Shown here one piece after another: positions 12,471-64,000 of a stretch of DNA of 64,000 nucleotides (the first letter of the stretch is position 1; each line of letters opens with the position of its first letter). A program made the translations under genes and the position numbers. The stretch is taken from the NCBI GenBank assembly GCA_934045075.1, contig OW203721.1, positions 15,408,678 through 15,472,677 of the forward strand, read 5' to 3'. The DNA is from Yponomeuta sedellus. Lineage: Eukaryota > Arthropoda > Insecta > Lepidoptera > Yponomeutidae. The notes under the pieces are model-generated. The model was not told where the DNA came from. It did no database searches and saw only the letters and a list, made by a program, of their open reading frames with translations.

Positions 12471-14865
12471 GAGCATTTTTTTCTAAACTGCTACCATAGC
12501 TTTTTTCGGACCTATTTTAAAAACATCGATTTATGTACAGTTTGAAGCTTTTATATGATTCCTTATTTATTAAATTTTAACAAATTAGTAATTATTTAAG
12601 GATAATATTTAAAGAAAAGATTTTACAAGCATTTTAAGTAAGCTTGGTATAATCTTTGTTCCCATTCCGTTACCATAGTATTTTCAATATTATGCCTAAA
12701 CAATGGGGTAAAATTAAATAAAATTTAGATTAATTGGTAGTTTAAATGATTTTTTACAATATTATTGTTATTTTATCTGCTTGTGTAGTTTATATCATAT
12801 TGTTTCTGGCCCCTGTTTATCCATTTCGTTACCTTTGCGGATGAACACTAGATATTTTTCCATTTTATGAAAGAACCATGCGATCATTTAAAATATTTTA
12901 ACATAAAATAGAAAGCTACTGCAATTCTATTTCATATTTTGAAGATAAAATTAAAGAAAAGCTTACATTAGTGTAAGTTTTTATCAAAAAATGCCTCTTA
13001 TCAACAGGGGACAGTAACGAAAAAGATGGTAACGAATTCATAAAGCTGCATTTACGATGACAAAAAAAGCCAACATTTAAAAAAATAATGAAAGGCGCTT
13101 TTACCTAAATAATAATGATAAATAATTGTAAATAATAAATGAAACATATTTTATTGAGAAATTATTTATTTAAAGTATTTTAAGACTTATCATTGATGAC
13201 TACCAAACAGTGAAATCACAAAAAAATTATCAGATACCAGCTGCTGTACTCAAAGTGATTATCTAGAGTTAATGATGATTAACTTGGTACTATTTGTTAG
13301 TTGTGAAAGTGGCAACTGTCGGCTGACCTAATCTAAATTCTTTAGAATTAAGTAAGTAATCACTGAGAATGCGGCACGGCAGTCAGTATTGTTAATTTCT
13401 TTAGCTAATGATATAATCATTAAACTAACTTAAATCATATAAGTTCAATACAAACAAGTCTAAACTCTTCACAATTAAAAAAAAAACATTAAGTAATATA
13501 GAAAACAAGGCACATTTTGTAAAATGTTTTAACCTTAATTAATACTTAAAGATTTTTCAAAAGTAAACAAGTAATATAGAAAACAAAGCACATTTTGTAA
13601 AATGTTTTAAACTTTAATATTATAGTATTTTAAGGCATATCAAAAGTAAACAAGTAATACAGAAAACAAGGCACATTTTGAAAAATGTTTTAAGCCTTAA
13701 TTATAGTATTTTAAGGCTTATCAAAACTTTTTTTTTGATAAGCCTTAAAATAAATAAACGTTTTTCCGCTGCTGTTAGAGGCATTTTATCTAAAAACAAC
13801 AAATTTGATTAAATGACATTTATTCACACAGTCACAAATTAATTAAAATAAATACAATATCATTATATAAAAGAAATAATATAAAAGAATAGAAAATTTA
13901 ACATTCATTATATCAAAGCTATCCTATCCCTGTAGAAATGGAACGTGTCGCCAAATAAAACATTTTTTTCTTAAATGTAAAATTTATAATATGTATCTCT
14001 ATTCTCAACGTGAACGATTCTTTATCGTTCCAATACGTTACTTTTTTAATTTCTTCTACTCGTTACCATCAAAATGATAACGGAACCAGAAGTAACGAAT
14101 GAAACATGACACATTTTAAAAATACTTAAATACATTTAAGAACCAATATTCAATTCAATGACTGTTGTTTTTAGCATTTGGCTTTAAACATTGCATATTA
14201 CTACTATATTAATATACACTAAAACACATCACTTAATAAGATATTAAATGTTAAAAATTGGGTAACTACTTACGGAAAATTTCACCCGCACGATGACGTC
14301 CGAACTTGTCGCAAGGTTCACTGCAGACTGACTGACAGACCAATATAATGCTGTGTTGCTATGTCTTAATTAGGGTTGCAAGAATATAAAAAACATCAAT
14401 TTAGAAGAAAATTTTATTTCTTTGGTATAATTTTACACGGTAACGTGATCGGAATTCCGGTTTTTTCAAAATCAGGGACACTGATAAAACCTCGTTATTT
14501 CTTATTTTTTGTATTAAACATGTACTGAAACGAGATAATTTAGTAAAATTTACATTTATTTATACCAGAAAAATACTAATATTGTTACAAAAGTCAATAG
14601 ATTATGCTTATAATTCCAATTAAAAGTTTCAATTTTAGGGTGGGACACTACAAAAAAGGGGTACCTTATGTAACTAAATGTTGTATTTTTTTTTAATTTA
14701 TGAATAATTAAGTGCAATTAAACTATTTCCTCATAAGATTATAAAATATACTTTCATTTCGTATCAAAATTTATTGTAGTTGCCGTACTAAATATTCATT
14801 TTAATGATATCTAAAGTCGGCGGACAGTCGAAAAACCCATGGTAGCTGTTTAGAAAAAAATGCTC
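12471..14865. mobile_element. Non-autonomous element with 38-bp terminal inverted repeats
   Basis: The left end GAGCATTTTTTTCTAAACTG is mirrored at 14865-14828 with few mismatches (CTACCAT and a TTTTTCG-like continuation). AGGT flanks both ends (12467-12470, 14866-14869), a possible 4-bp duplication. The 2.4-kb interior has no recognisable coding sequence but contains about eight GTAACG words in both orientations and a three-copy tandem repeat. Confidence 0.6.
13491..13728 (+). repeat. Three-copy tandem repeat, ~80-bp unit
   Basis: Units begin at about 13491, 13570 and 13652 and share AGTAATATAGAAAACAAGGC and CACATTTTG-AAAATGTTTTAA. They differ by small indels. A hairpin-forming inverted repeat (TATTTTAAGGCTTATCAAAA and its complement) follows at 13703-13752. 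Confidence 0.8.
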
Positions 14866-14879
14866 AGGTACCGTAAAAT

Positions 14880-16276
14880 GGGGTGAATAGAAAGATTTTT
14901 GATCTTTAGGATACATTTATGGATGTTTTTTCTATGCACTTACATCACTTTATGGAATATTATTGTGTCCGGACACTTCATAACCCAGTTTAACACAGTT
15001 ATTAATTGAAACATAGGACCGTTTTCAGTAAAAATGCAAAATGTAGCGAATTTCTATTCACCCGGCAGTTGGGGTCAATAAAAACGAGTGTGGGGGGAAA
15101 AGGCAAAAACGCTAGGGCTGTCACAAAATTATTTATTGTTTTACTAGGTAGGTAACTGCCTAGTAAACCCGCGACTTCGCTCGCAGTCAATCGTTCAAAT
15201 TATGTGTTCCTACCTGATTGTTGTTTTTGTTCTCTGATTTGTTAAACATAATTAAATAAAACATAAACATACTTTTACTTCTATAAAACATTGTATTTTT
15301 TGGGAAGTGAACACAAATAATTTATATAAATTATTCCATTAAAAACAAATCAACTGAAGCTCAGTCTCTTTGTTTGCCATCAAATGAAGCTCAGTCTCTT
15401 GTGTCAATGCAGTTTGACTACCTTACGTTTCATGTCTTTCATCTTACGTCTGTAAAGCACTGATTTATGGATGTTAAATTCTTTTAAGACTTCATTTAGC
15501 TTAGCGTTTGGTTTAGATAAAAGATTTTCCACTGCAATTTTTAAGACGTCTTTATCATATTTCTTCCAGTTTGTAGTCACGTTACATGATGATACTAATC
15601 TTATGATACCTGTAAAAAATACGAGTAATGTGCACTAAACCAAGAGAACAAAGATCTATTTTTAATGCAGGATAAAACAAATATCTACAATCTTTTGGGT
15701 TAAATTAAAATGTAGGTAGGTACCTATACATATTATGAAATCCAATGTGACAGCCCTAATTTAAAAATTCTAATGACCCCTGATGTGTTTCTTTCCAACC
15801 CTCATTCGTTTTTATTCACCCCATATGTGTTCCTATTGCCCCCTTTCTACAGTTCCATTGCCCCCTCTACCGCTTCCATTCACCCCGAATTTTAAGATAA
15901 TTTACTAGCAACTGGTTATTGGGCAAATATAATATAATTATCACTAATACTGATTAAACTCACATAGATTTAGGAAATGTAACGTACCTGCAAGTAAAGT
16001 AATTTATGCCACCTAGACAAATCACCTCCTTTCGATCTAAAAATTTAAAGTTTTTGGAGCTAAAATTTCGCGGGACCGTTATGGTGCTGTTTGCGATTGA
16101 TTATTTCTAAACCTGTAATCTTTTGGCGTTTGAGTGGTGTTGCTACGTAATATCCTAATATTGCCATTAGTAAAAAAACACTTACTAACAGCCAGGCATA
16201 GAGAACTAATGAGTTATAACGAGCTAAAGATATTCTGTATTTTATTTCTTTTCACCCCGCGATTTCTATTCACCCC
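14880..16276. mobile_element. Possible element bounded by GGGGTGAATAGAAA / TTTCTATTCACCCC
   Basis: The 14-bp ends are exact reverse complements. The interior carries several further copies of related words (TTTATTCACCCC, CCATTGCCCCC, CCATTCACCCC, TTTCACCCC) and a helix-turn-helix reading frame on the minus strand. The boundaries rest on these words only. Confidence 0.35.
15403..15610 (-). pseudogene. Pipsqueak/pogo-type helix-turn-helix exon fragment
   Basis: Follows a TTTTTTACAG acceptor. The frame reads TTNWKKYDKDVLKIAVENLL, then a loop, NEVLKEFNIHKSVLYRRKMK and a basic tail ending VVKLH before TGA. The layout resembles the HTH-psq DNA-binding domain at the N-terminus of pogo/jerky-type transposases. 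No DDE domain was found nearby. It could also be a host gene fragment. Confidence 0.4.
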
Positions 16277-16467
16277 TTTTCTTAATAAGAGTTGCTAGCA
16301 TAACCCATAATTCCCAAAAGTATGTTTTGTGTATTTACAAGTTGTAAACAGAAAATCTGGAAATGAATACCTCAAAAGAAGCAAAAAATTTTATTAAAAT
16401 TATACTTGGGACACTCAAAAAGTTTTGAGAAACTAAAAAACTAACTTCTATGAAAAAAATATTTTTA

Positions 16468-16695
16468 TTAAATCTTTTCAAAGAATTCTCCATCAGCCTC
16501 TATACCAAGTTTCATGCGTCTGAAACAATTTTCAAAACATTTTTTCCAGTCCTCCGCAGACACCTCTTCCACGGCCTTCTCAAACGCTGCTTCCGGCGAT
16601 GACAACTGTATCCCTTTGAGCTGATTTTGAATTTTAGGGAATTAAAAAGAAGTCACACGGAGTCAAATTAGGATTTTTCAGGCTGTCCATCGTAG
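16468..16695 (-). pseudogene. Mariner-like transposase, C-terminal relic
   Basis: The minus strand reads NPNLTPCDFFLIP (the third catalytic Asp region of mariners), then after a break LKGIQLSSPEAAFEKAVEEV, DWKKCFENCFRRMKLGIEAD and GEFFEKI-stop. A one-base-type frameshift follows the DFFLIP block. The N-terminal two thirds is missing. Confidence 0.75.
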
Positions 16696-16917
16696 GAATA
16701 TCAGTAGCACTTGTACTAGTACTTGCAACCGCAAGTGATGGAGAATACGATGATGTAGTCTCAGGAAGAGCCTGGAAAGAACACAAACGGCGTTTTAAAA
16801 AAAATACCTTTCAAAGTATACTATAGTTTAGAACCTTAGTTAAGTAGAGATTACTTAAGAAATACATTAATTAGAGATTGAAAAAATAATAGACCCAGGA
16901 CAAAGACGTAATTTTAC

Positions 16918-17127
16918 ATTGAACGGTATATTCACGAATATATTTGTGAGGTAAACCATAACATAATATATTGAATCACTAAAATATACCCATAACTAAT
17001 ATTATTTACACCCTTACTAATAATGCATTGAATGGTCTATTCGCAAATATATTTGTGAGGTAAACCATAACATAATAATGTACGAATATATTGCATCACT
17101 AAAATGTACCTATAACTAATATTATTT
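16918..17127 (+). repeat. Two-copy direct duplication
   Basis: 16918-17010 and 17027-17127 are near-identical and share ATATTTGTGAGGTAAACCAT and the ending ATAACTAATATTATTT. Copy 2 has a small insertion. Function unknown. Confidence 0.85.
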
Positions 17128-17146
17128 TAGGGAGTCCTTACCGGCA

Positions 17147-17851
17147 AAAATAGTTTCGGAACGGAAACTTCTGTCAGAAAAGTAGAACTCTTTGTTTTTC
17201 GAAAACTATGGGTCTCGACTCTCGAAATGACGAAACAAACACGGGTATACTTTGTCGGTTGCCAGTCAGTCCAAACGACCCGTGGCTTTAACTCATATGG
17301 TCCGTAGAGCCCGATCAGCTGGGTACCTGTAAAATAATTTTGAACAATATAAACATTATGTGCCCGGATAACGGGGAAAGACTTGCCAATGGTACGTTTG
17401 GGACCTCGTCAAAACAAGGGTCTAACTCGTGGTTGGTTCCTCTGCCTACACCCTCGGGGATATCGGGCGTGAGTTTTTTTCTTCACATTTGGCCTTGTTT
17501 TTGCCAACACCAAGGGATTTTTTTTATATTAAGTCTGGTAACATTAACATTATTATAAACCGCCAAAATTAAGATTGTCGCAGTTAGATTGCCAATCTAT
17601 CGTATGAGCGCCTACATAATCTAGACGGGTAACACCAAAATATTCAAATTTTCGATTTAGTTTTCACGGCACATATTTATCTAATTTAGGGGTAATTGAG
17701 TGCAGTAGATGCATTTTATACCTTGCCGTAGTCTTGAACATCATAAAAACAGAGATTAGAGGAGAATTAATAGCACTTACGAATGTAAGGTTATGTTGGC
17801 GTTTTTACGCTCACTGCGGCTTCCACAGCCTAAAATGCTGCAAATTACCAT
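17147..17851 (-). pseudogene. Decayed two-exon THAP-domain gene
   Basis: Exon 1 (17851-17781) encodes MVICSILGCGSRSERKNANI and ends in TC|GTAAGT. Exon 2 (17329-17147) follows TTATTTTACAG and ends before GTAAGG. The split codon TC|G fits, giving YPADRALRTI, then TGA where Trp is expected, VKATGRLD and a second TGA in place of Trp. TKYTRVC, RHFESRDP and KSSTFLTEVSVPKLFLP follow in alternating frames. These are the THAP landmarks: C-x4-C, the central Trp, C-x2-H-F and the terminal AVP-like motif. Two stops and two small indels make it a pseudogene. It starts 577 bp from the RhoGAP68F ATG, head to head. Confidence 0.65.
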
Positions 17852-18427
17852 TGTATCACTTTCGTCCAACTGCACCGAACACGAAAAGTACAATTTTATG
17901 GAGAAAAACACCGATATCTGCCTAAATTCAAAGTAAAACTCGATAAAGCTCAAATTTGACGTAGGTTTGTCTGGCACAGATTTGAACTGTGGCAAACAAA
18001 AAAATCGCATACGCGCGTAAGGGACAGAAGATCAAGTTTCTCGCTTACACTTTATAAGACTCGTCTTCTTTTTTTTTCTATGGTTATGTCTCGTCTATCT
18101 ATTCTCTGTCTACGGTTGTAGTATCTTCCACAGATTAAAAAGACTCAGTATCATCTTTATTTAGTCTGTGGTGGCACAAATCCCTACAATTTTCTAATCT
18201 TGAAGCAAGTCGTACAAATGAATGACTATATCGTTCTAGATTCCAAACGAATCATATTTACAAAGAGTAAAGATAACTTTCTAATCGATTTTAATTCAAA
18301 ACGTGATTCCTAAAATAAATTAAAACTGTTCGAAAGACTTTGTAACGTTGCATGTCTGTGTTTAGGAAGTGACGCCGTATTTTAATTTGGTGGGTAGAAT
18401 ATTGGCAGTGAATTTTCGTGGTACAGC
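17852..18427 (+). promoter_or_regulatory. Upstream region of RhoGAP68F (divergent from THAP relic)
   Basis: The 5' flank between the two opposing starts includes the right end of the THAP element (to 18114). I see no TATA box at a convincing distance from 18428, and the transcription start cannot be fixed. Confidence 0.3.
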
Positions 18428-59454
<41,027 letters not shown>

Positions 59455-59619
59455 AGAGGGGACTGGTTCTGGGAGCCGCGGCCCTGCATAGTACGGCCCA
59501 CACGCGGCAGCGACGGCGTGCCGGTCTGGCACGTCGGCTACCGCCGTTGGCTCATGGACAATGACTTGTACGACGAGGAAATGGATAAGGAGGTTGCCAA
59601 TCTAATGCGTTGGGCCTAA
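59455..59619 (+). other. Open in-frame extension after the RhoGAP68F TGA (54 codons, then TAA)
   Basis: Directly after the TGA the same frame stays open for 54 codons to a TAA at 59617-59619. The hypothetical peptide starts RGDWFWEPRPCIVRPTRGSD and ends EEMDKEVANLMRWA. It has five tryptophans and an amphipathic acidic end, and looks more like protein than translated 3'UTR. Options are stop-codon readthrough, a TGA sequencing error or allele, or a chance open frame in GC-rich DNA. The context TGA-A is not the classic leaky TGA-C. Confidence 0.4.
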
Positions 59620-61448
59620 ATCACTTGCGTCATGAAAGGATAGAGGATTTTGGTTCGCATTCCAATGAGCTTAATTATCTCGTTGTCTTCTTAACTGAAC
59701 TTCGTTGGTCGCGAGCTATACCGCTGCTTCACGGATCTTCGTGATGTTAACATGGAGGTGAGTGTGCGGCTCTGTGGAGACTATATACGTGACGTGGGCA
59801 GGCCAAGCTTCAGAACAAAAAGAGACTAAAGCAGATAGCGGTATTACCGCAGGATTATTCAGCAATCTGCGTTAGTCTTGTTTTGTTCTTCGATCAATGT
59901 TTTCGTCGATTGCAATCATTGATCACCGTGGTGCTAGTTACCATAGCTGTCAGTGATTACAATCAAACCGATCGCAAATTTGGCGTGGCTATGGTGTGTC
60001 AGCTCTGAATGGGAACCCGGATCGAACAAACTTGTAGGAGAAGTTTCGTATTGCTATTCATTAAGTTGTGTGCAATTATAATTTTTGACACCACCGTTTT
60101 AATAGCAATTGTGTCAAATGTAAAGCTGGCATGAACACCACCTTTCTTTCTATGTAAGAAATAAATGGGCTTCGCTGTTTGTGGCATTATTATTAAAAAT
60201 TATTTCAAGGCGCAATTGGAATAATCATTATTATTATAGTATCTTTAACATAATATGTCGCTTTGGTCGGTATCTATTTATTAAGATTGACAGGACGAAT
60301 TTATGGAAGAATAAGATTTAAATAAGATTGTGACCTGCGTATCAATCTATCTTATCTATCTTATAGGAAAATGGCGAAATAACGTTTTGAGCACAAAATG
60401 CAAGCACTTGACACTACCTATAAATAGTAAGTACGTTATAAATAAATTGTTAATTGTGATAAATTTAAAATGACTAATTATTGTATAAACAGGATTAAAA
60501 TCGAAATATTGATTGGAAAATATTATCTCCGGAACTGATAGAAGAATATTTTTACATGTAGGGTAAACATTCACTGTAGTTGGTAGTTGAAAGATAATAT
60601 CACGAATCATGTGCGCCTAGACTTTACATTACTGCTTAAACTTTCTTTTTGACGCTAATATTTTCTAAAAAAATTACCTCTATGTCGCCGTGTTTAACGA
60701 TAGCAGAAAAAAGCGCGATAAGACTAATTTAATTCATAATTTTCCGAAGTTCTAGATACAATTTTTATTCCGACCCTCTTAACGTAACTCTAATAACGGA
60801 TATTTCAGCAAAAACTACCTTAATTCAGACTGAAATGAGACCTGTTTAAAATATTTAACCAAATCCGAGCATTAACGTGCTTTAAAGTTAATTCAAGTGT
60901 TATTTTTTCTTTCCTTTCTTCTATGTTCTTTCTGTGCTTTGTCAAAATTAATATTATTTGTTCATTTATTTTGCTTAATGTGACGAACGGTATGCAAGAT
61001 GGAATGATAGGATGTAATGTCCATTCTTATTTTTTGGCCACTGTTCTCCACTAGTAAGTACAACAGTAAGGGGGTCAAAAAACGAATGACAACACTGACA
61101 ATTGAAGAATGGGACCGGCTAATATTTACAATTTCGCCGTCTATATTGTGTGTGCAAGATTTGTGAAATTTAAAAAAGAAAGGTGTTGAATGAACGGATC
61201 CGTGCATGTTTTGTCTACATTCACTAAAGAATTTATTCGGAGGTTTCGTTTGAGGGTATATCAGATCGAAGGAGGAAGAGGAGGAGCGGATCAAAGGATA
61301 GAAATGAAATAGATACGGAAAACGAGGTACGACGGTTAACTCGTCGTACTTCGTTTTTTTTCTCATGGATCACTGCCTTTTTCTATCTGCCAGGCTTCAT
61401 CCCACCGGTTTAGCCGTTTCTGCGTGATTGTATGACAACTTAAGACGC
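59620..61448. other. RhoGAP68F 3' flank, no further gene recognised
   Basis: Probably holds the 3'UTR. AATAAA words occur (for example near 60165) but the true poly(A) site cannot be chosen. A hairpin (AACGAGGTACGACG / CGTCGTACTTCGTT) lies at 61319-61357. Confidence 0.4.
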
Positions 61449-61614
61449 GTTTTCACGGTCTCAGTACGCTCGGACCGAGTGCGCCATCCGAGTAAACTAA
61501 TGCTTCTGATAGGACGGTTTTTTGTGACAATGACAACACCAAAATAGCCAATCTAAGAAGCATTAGTTTACTCGGAAGGCGCACTCGGTCCGAGCGTACT
61601 AAGGCCACGAAAAC
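61449..61614. mobile_element. Foldback MITE with ~59-bp arms
   Basis: GTACGCTCGGACCGAGTGCG and GAGTAAACTAATGCTTCT on the left are mirrored on the right with few mismatches around a 50-base loop. The inner CTCGGACCGAG is itself palindromic. No clear target duplication and no coding sequence. Confidence 0.8.
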
Positions 61615-62929
61615 CTGGCTTTAATATAGAAACAACTTCTAATATTAAATGGCTGCGAACCGAAAAACATTCCCAAAACGAGAGATTTCCGAGTCTAGTT
61701 TTGAAATTTTTTGAGATAGATTAGATTTGAGTACGCCCGTGTAGATAATTAACTACACAAATCAAGATGGCGGTCAGATGCCATCGTAACGCAGATGGTC
61801 GGTCACAGATGGTCAGGGTCCATCTCGTATGTAAACATGCTTAGATAATAACGGAGATTATAGGTAAAGTTACTTGTAGTTTTAACTCTAACAGTAGACT
61901 AAAAAAGAACGTATACCAAAAATAACATTGCGTAGTTTATAACTAATTAGGTTGATTGTTTTTTTCTTTTACAAATACATAATTTTATTTGGAAAGGTAG
62001 TTTGTAATTATATTATTTCTTTTCAATCCATTCGCTTACGTATAACATTTTAATTATTTAGTAGTAGAGACCATAGCCCAATAAAACTTGTTATACAGGG
62101 AGTAAAAGTAAACTCCATTTACATTCTGTACAACTAAGTAGCAAAGTATAGTTTAATCTCACTTGTGCCATCAAGATAATATCAATGATGACATGGTATG
62201 CATTTTATGTGAAGTGAGTGAGGTGCAAATATGTACGTTAAAGTGTCAAAAATATTATTATATCAAAAAAATACAGATCTGCACATAAGATCTTAAAATT
62301 AAATAACTGTATAAAAATCACATCTGTACCTAGCACAGTAGATAAATTGTTCGTTGAACCAAAGTTAAATACTTGTTACCTATGTCAGTGTTTACATTGC
62401 ATTATCAAAAGAATATAAAAAAATACATAACAGATTTGTCTACAAATCGATAAACCCACAGTGTAATAGACATAAGTAGTACGTAACATAAGGTGATTAC
62501 TAAAATTTTATAATATTTCTAATAGGGATGATTTATGCGTATTGAGACTGAGAGTTAAGTTGGTCCTTAAATATGTTCTGAAATTTCTGAAGTAGAAAGA
62601 TCTTACAGATAGGGGTCCCAACAGTACTAGATTTAGAACACTAGTACGGGCCAACCTAGATTAGGGGAACTGCGTTAGTGATTGGCCATACCTGCCACGA
62701 AGGTTTGTTTTTTTAGTCCTACCTTAAGTTGTGCAACGCCCTAAAGGTTTTTTTATTTTTTATCGTAATAGATGAAATAAATAATTAAGGTCCCTTAATT
62801 ATTTATTACTTAAGTATATAAAAAAATCGCTTTTCCCAGCGGTGCGACACAAACATAGAAGCTAATAGGAGGTAGCGAGTACTTTTTATGTAAAATTTAT
62901 TCTGGTGTTTTCAATCAAAGTCTTAAGTA
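61615..62929. other. AT-rich sequence, nothing recognised
   Basis: Only short open frames; no supported exon or repeat boundary. Confidence 0.4.
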
Positions 62930-63130
62930 AAAATATATATATATACTTACTAGCTGACTTTATTTTGCCATATTAACTAGCTTACCACTTTTCTTAGACC
63001 TACCAAATATGTACAAAAAAAATCATAAAAATCGATGAAGCCGTTTCGTAGATAACTAAGACTTCATATAAAGGTTGTGATAGCGCAACCGGTATGGTTT
63101 GATCCAATTACCTTTGTCTCACAAAGTTAT
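62930..63130. repeat. ACTAGCTGAC...TTTTGCCATATTA dispersed repeat
   Basis: An ATATATAT run, then TACTAGCTGACTTTATTTTG, then AAAAATCGATGAAGCCGTTTCG. It resembles a very common insect repeat with CCGTTTC and GATAACTAAG words, and differs from the CCGCCTAACAGTC family above despite the same opening. Confidence 0.5.
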
Positions 63131-63167
63131 CTACTAAAGTTTACTTTTTTGGGCCTCCTTTTTGATC

Positions 63168-63222
63168 ATGAGAGTACTGACGGTGCTTGTTGCTATTGCT
63201 GGAGTTATTTATAATTCAAGAA
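63168..63222 (+). CDS. Candidate first exon of a secreted-protein gene
   Basis: ATG opens MRVLTVLVAIAGVIYNSR, a compact signal-peptide-like segment (short basic n-region, hydrophobic core, small residues), followed after one base by a consensus GTATGT donor. A TATAAA lies about 100 bp upstream (near 63067). No downstream exon was recognised in the remaining 780 bp, so the product is unknown. It could be chance. Confidence 0.3.
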
Positions 63223-64000
63223 GTATGTTTTTAAAAATTCTGTAACTTCAATGTGTGGATTTTTACAAGTTCTCATTTTGTATTAAGTATATTTGACTGC
63301 TTCCTATTACTAATAACTTTCCGTGGACAATCACTATGCAGTTAACCTTATGGTACCATAATGTTCAAATTAGCTTTTAAGTTCTTAATATTTCCCTAAA
63401 CGAATTTCGGGCATTACGAAATTCGTTTTAGCAGCATTCCAATCATAGATACAATAAAGAAGTTAAACCATTTTTGAAGTAATCCTAATATGTATGTTAT
63501 TGCCATCGGTATATATAAATAAGGGATCAACGTTTTTTTTTGTTACTTATATAGCTACCTTACATACTTAAGTGCGCATGCCTAGACTTGAAAAAGTCTA
63601 AGGTTCCTTAAGGGTGCGTTCTGGCATTACTTGAAGCGCCGTCCTTATCATCCTTTATATATATTCCGTATAGATATCTACGTATGCCTCTAAATTACCT
63701 ACCTGCATCACGGATAATTATGTTGCTTTTTGTTGTGAAATATAACGCGACAGGGTTTTATATAGGTATTTATTCCGGTCTATATTTAATGAAGAAGACT
63801 GAAGCGCAACGCAACATGTCTGAACTTAAAGCTTGGCAAGAAATTAAAGATCTCTAGTTCAGACTTTCAGATTTTGTATTTTTCTTTTTTACTGTTAAAA
63901 ATCTAAAGCTATGTCATAACAAAATTATTGTGCTTGATAATGAATTTTGATAAAAAATAATGGTAAACTTTTATTTTTGAAAGTGAAATTTGATGCTGAA

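Larger units (their letters stand above)
12404..18114 (-). mobile_element. Candidate THAP-domain DNA transposon with 9-bp flanking duplication (nested mosaic)
   Basis: The terminal inverted repeats start CGTAGACAGAGAATAGA at 12404 and, inverted, at 18114 (about 22 bp, one gap). Both sides are flanked by GTTGTAGTA (12395-12403, 18115-18123). A THAP-domain gene relic reads inwards from the right end, as P-element transposases do. P elements usually make 8-bp and Mutator-like elements about 9-bp duplications, so the superfamily stays open. The interior is filled by later insertions (12471-14865, 14880-16276, mariner at 16.5 kb). Confidence 0.5.

Noticed and set aside
60962..61366. 134-codon frame on the minus strand
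   Set aside because: Low-complexity composition with no motif; an ATG at one side of a hairpin. Treated as chance.

Overview
This is an AT-rich, intron-bearing, transposon-dense animal nuclear segment, most likely from a moth or butterfly. The evidence is two recognisable eukaryotic housekeeping genes with GT-AG introns, plus repeats of the types common in Lepidoptera: RTE- and CR1/jockey-like LINE relics with ATCT/ATCTT-type tails, mariners, tRNA-derived SINEs and GC-rich foldback MITEs. No bacterial-style operon, CRISPR array or origin is present. The species cannot be named from sequence alone.

Two genes are confidently supported. (1) A PPIL1-type spliceosomal cyclophilin on the minus strand (5489-6180) has two exons, 171 residues and an intact active site. 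(2) A RhoGAP68F/ARHGAP1 (p50RhoGAP) orthologue on the plus strand has nine coding exons between 18428 and 59454. All exon phases agree, giving 496 residues: an acidic N-terminus, a SEC14/CRAL-TRIO lipid-binding domain and a RhoGAP domain. Its sixth coding intron (32733-57967) is about 25 kb and holds most of the repeats in the window. The terminal TGA is followed by 54 in-frame sense codons before a TAA. A possible secretory first exon lies near the right edge (63168-63222).

Layout. 0.9-1.5 kb: RTE LINE 3' end (minus). 5.4-6.2 kb: PPIL1. 6.4-12.1 kb: a large interrupted inverted repeat whose two arms each carry the start of the same THAP-domain reading frame; each arm is broken by a separate LINE insertion with a visible target duplication. 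12.4-18.1 kb: a second candidate element with short terminal inverted repeats, a 9-bp flanking duplication and a decayed two-exon THAP gene, itself filled with other elements. 18.4-32.7 kb: RhoGAP68F coding exons 1-6 with LINE, mariner and MITE insertions in the introns, including a Tc1/mariner-like element with 45-bp terminal repeats (29.9-31.1 kb). 33-58 kb, within intron 6: tRNA-like repeat units, a GC-rich island, mariner and LINE relics, a Harbinger-like MITE, a higher-order satellite of 176-bp monomers (43.4-48.4 kb), a tRNA-like palindrome, a second Harbinger-like MITE, and an RTE LINE broken by a mariner and by a (ATCT)n-tailed insert. 58-59.6 kb: the last three RhoGAP exons and the open extension. 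59.6-64 kb: AT-rich sequence with one foldback element and one common repeat.

The two genes have unrelated roles: splicing and Rho-GTPase/endosome control. Everything else is mobile or decayed sequence. No previously undescribed multi-gene system is evident. The most unusual items are the open reading frame beyond the RhoGAP stop, the mirrored THAP element, the second THAP element with its 9-bp duplication, and the higher-order satellite.
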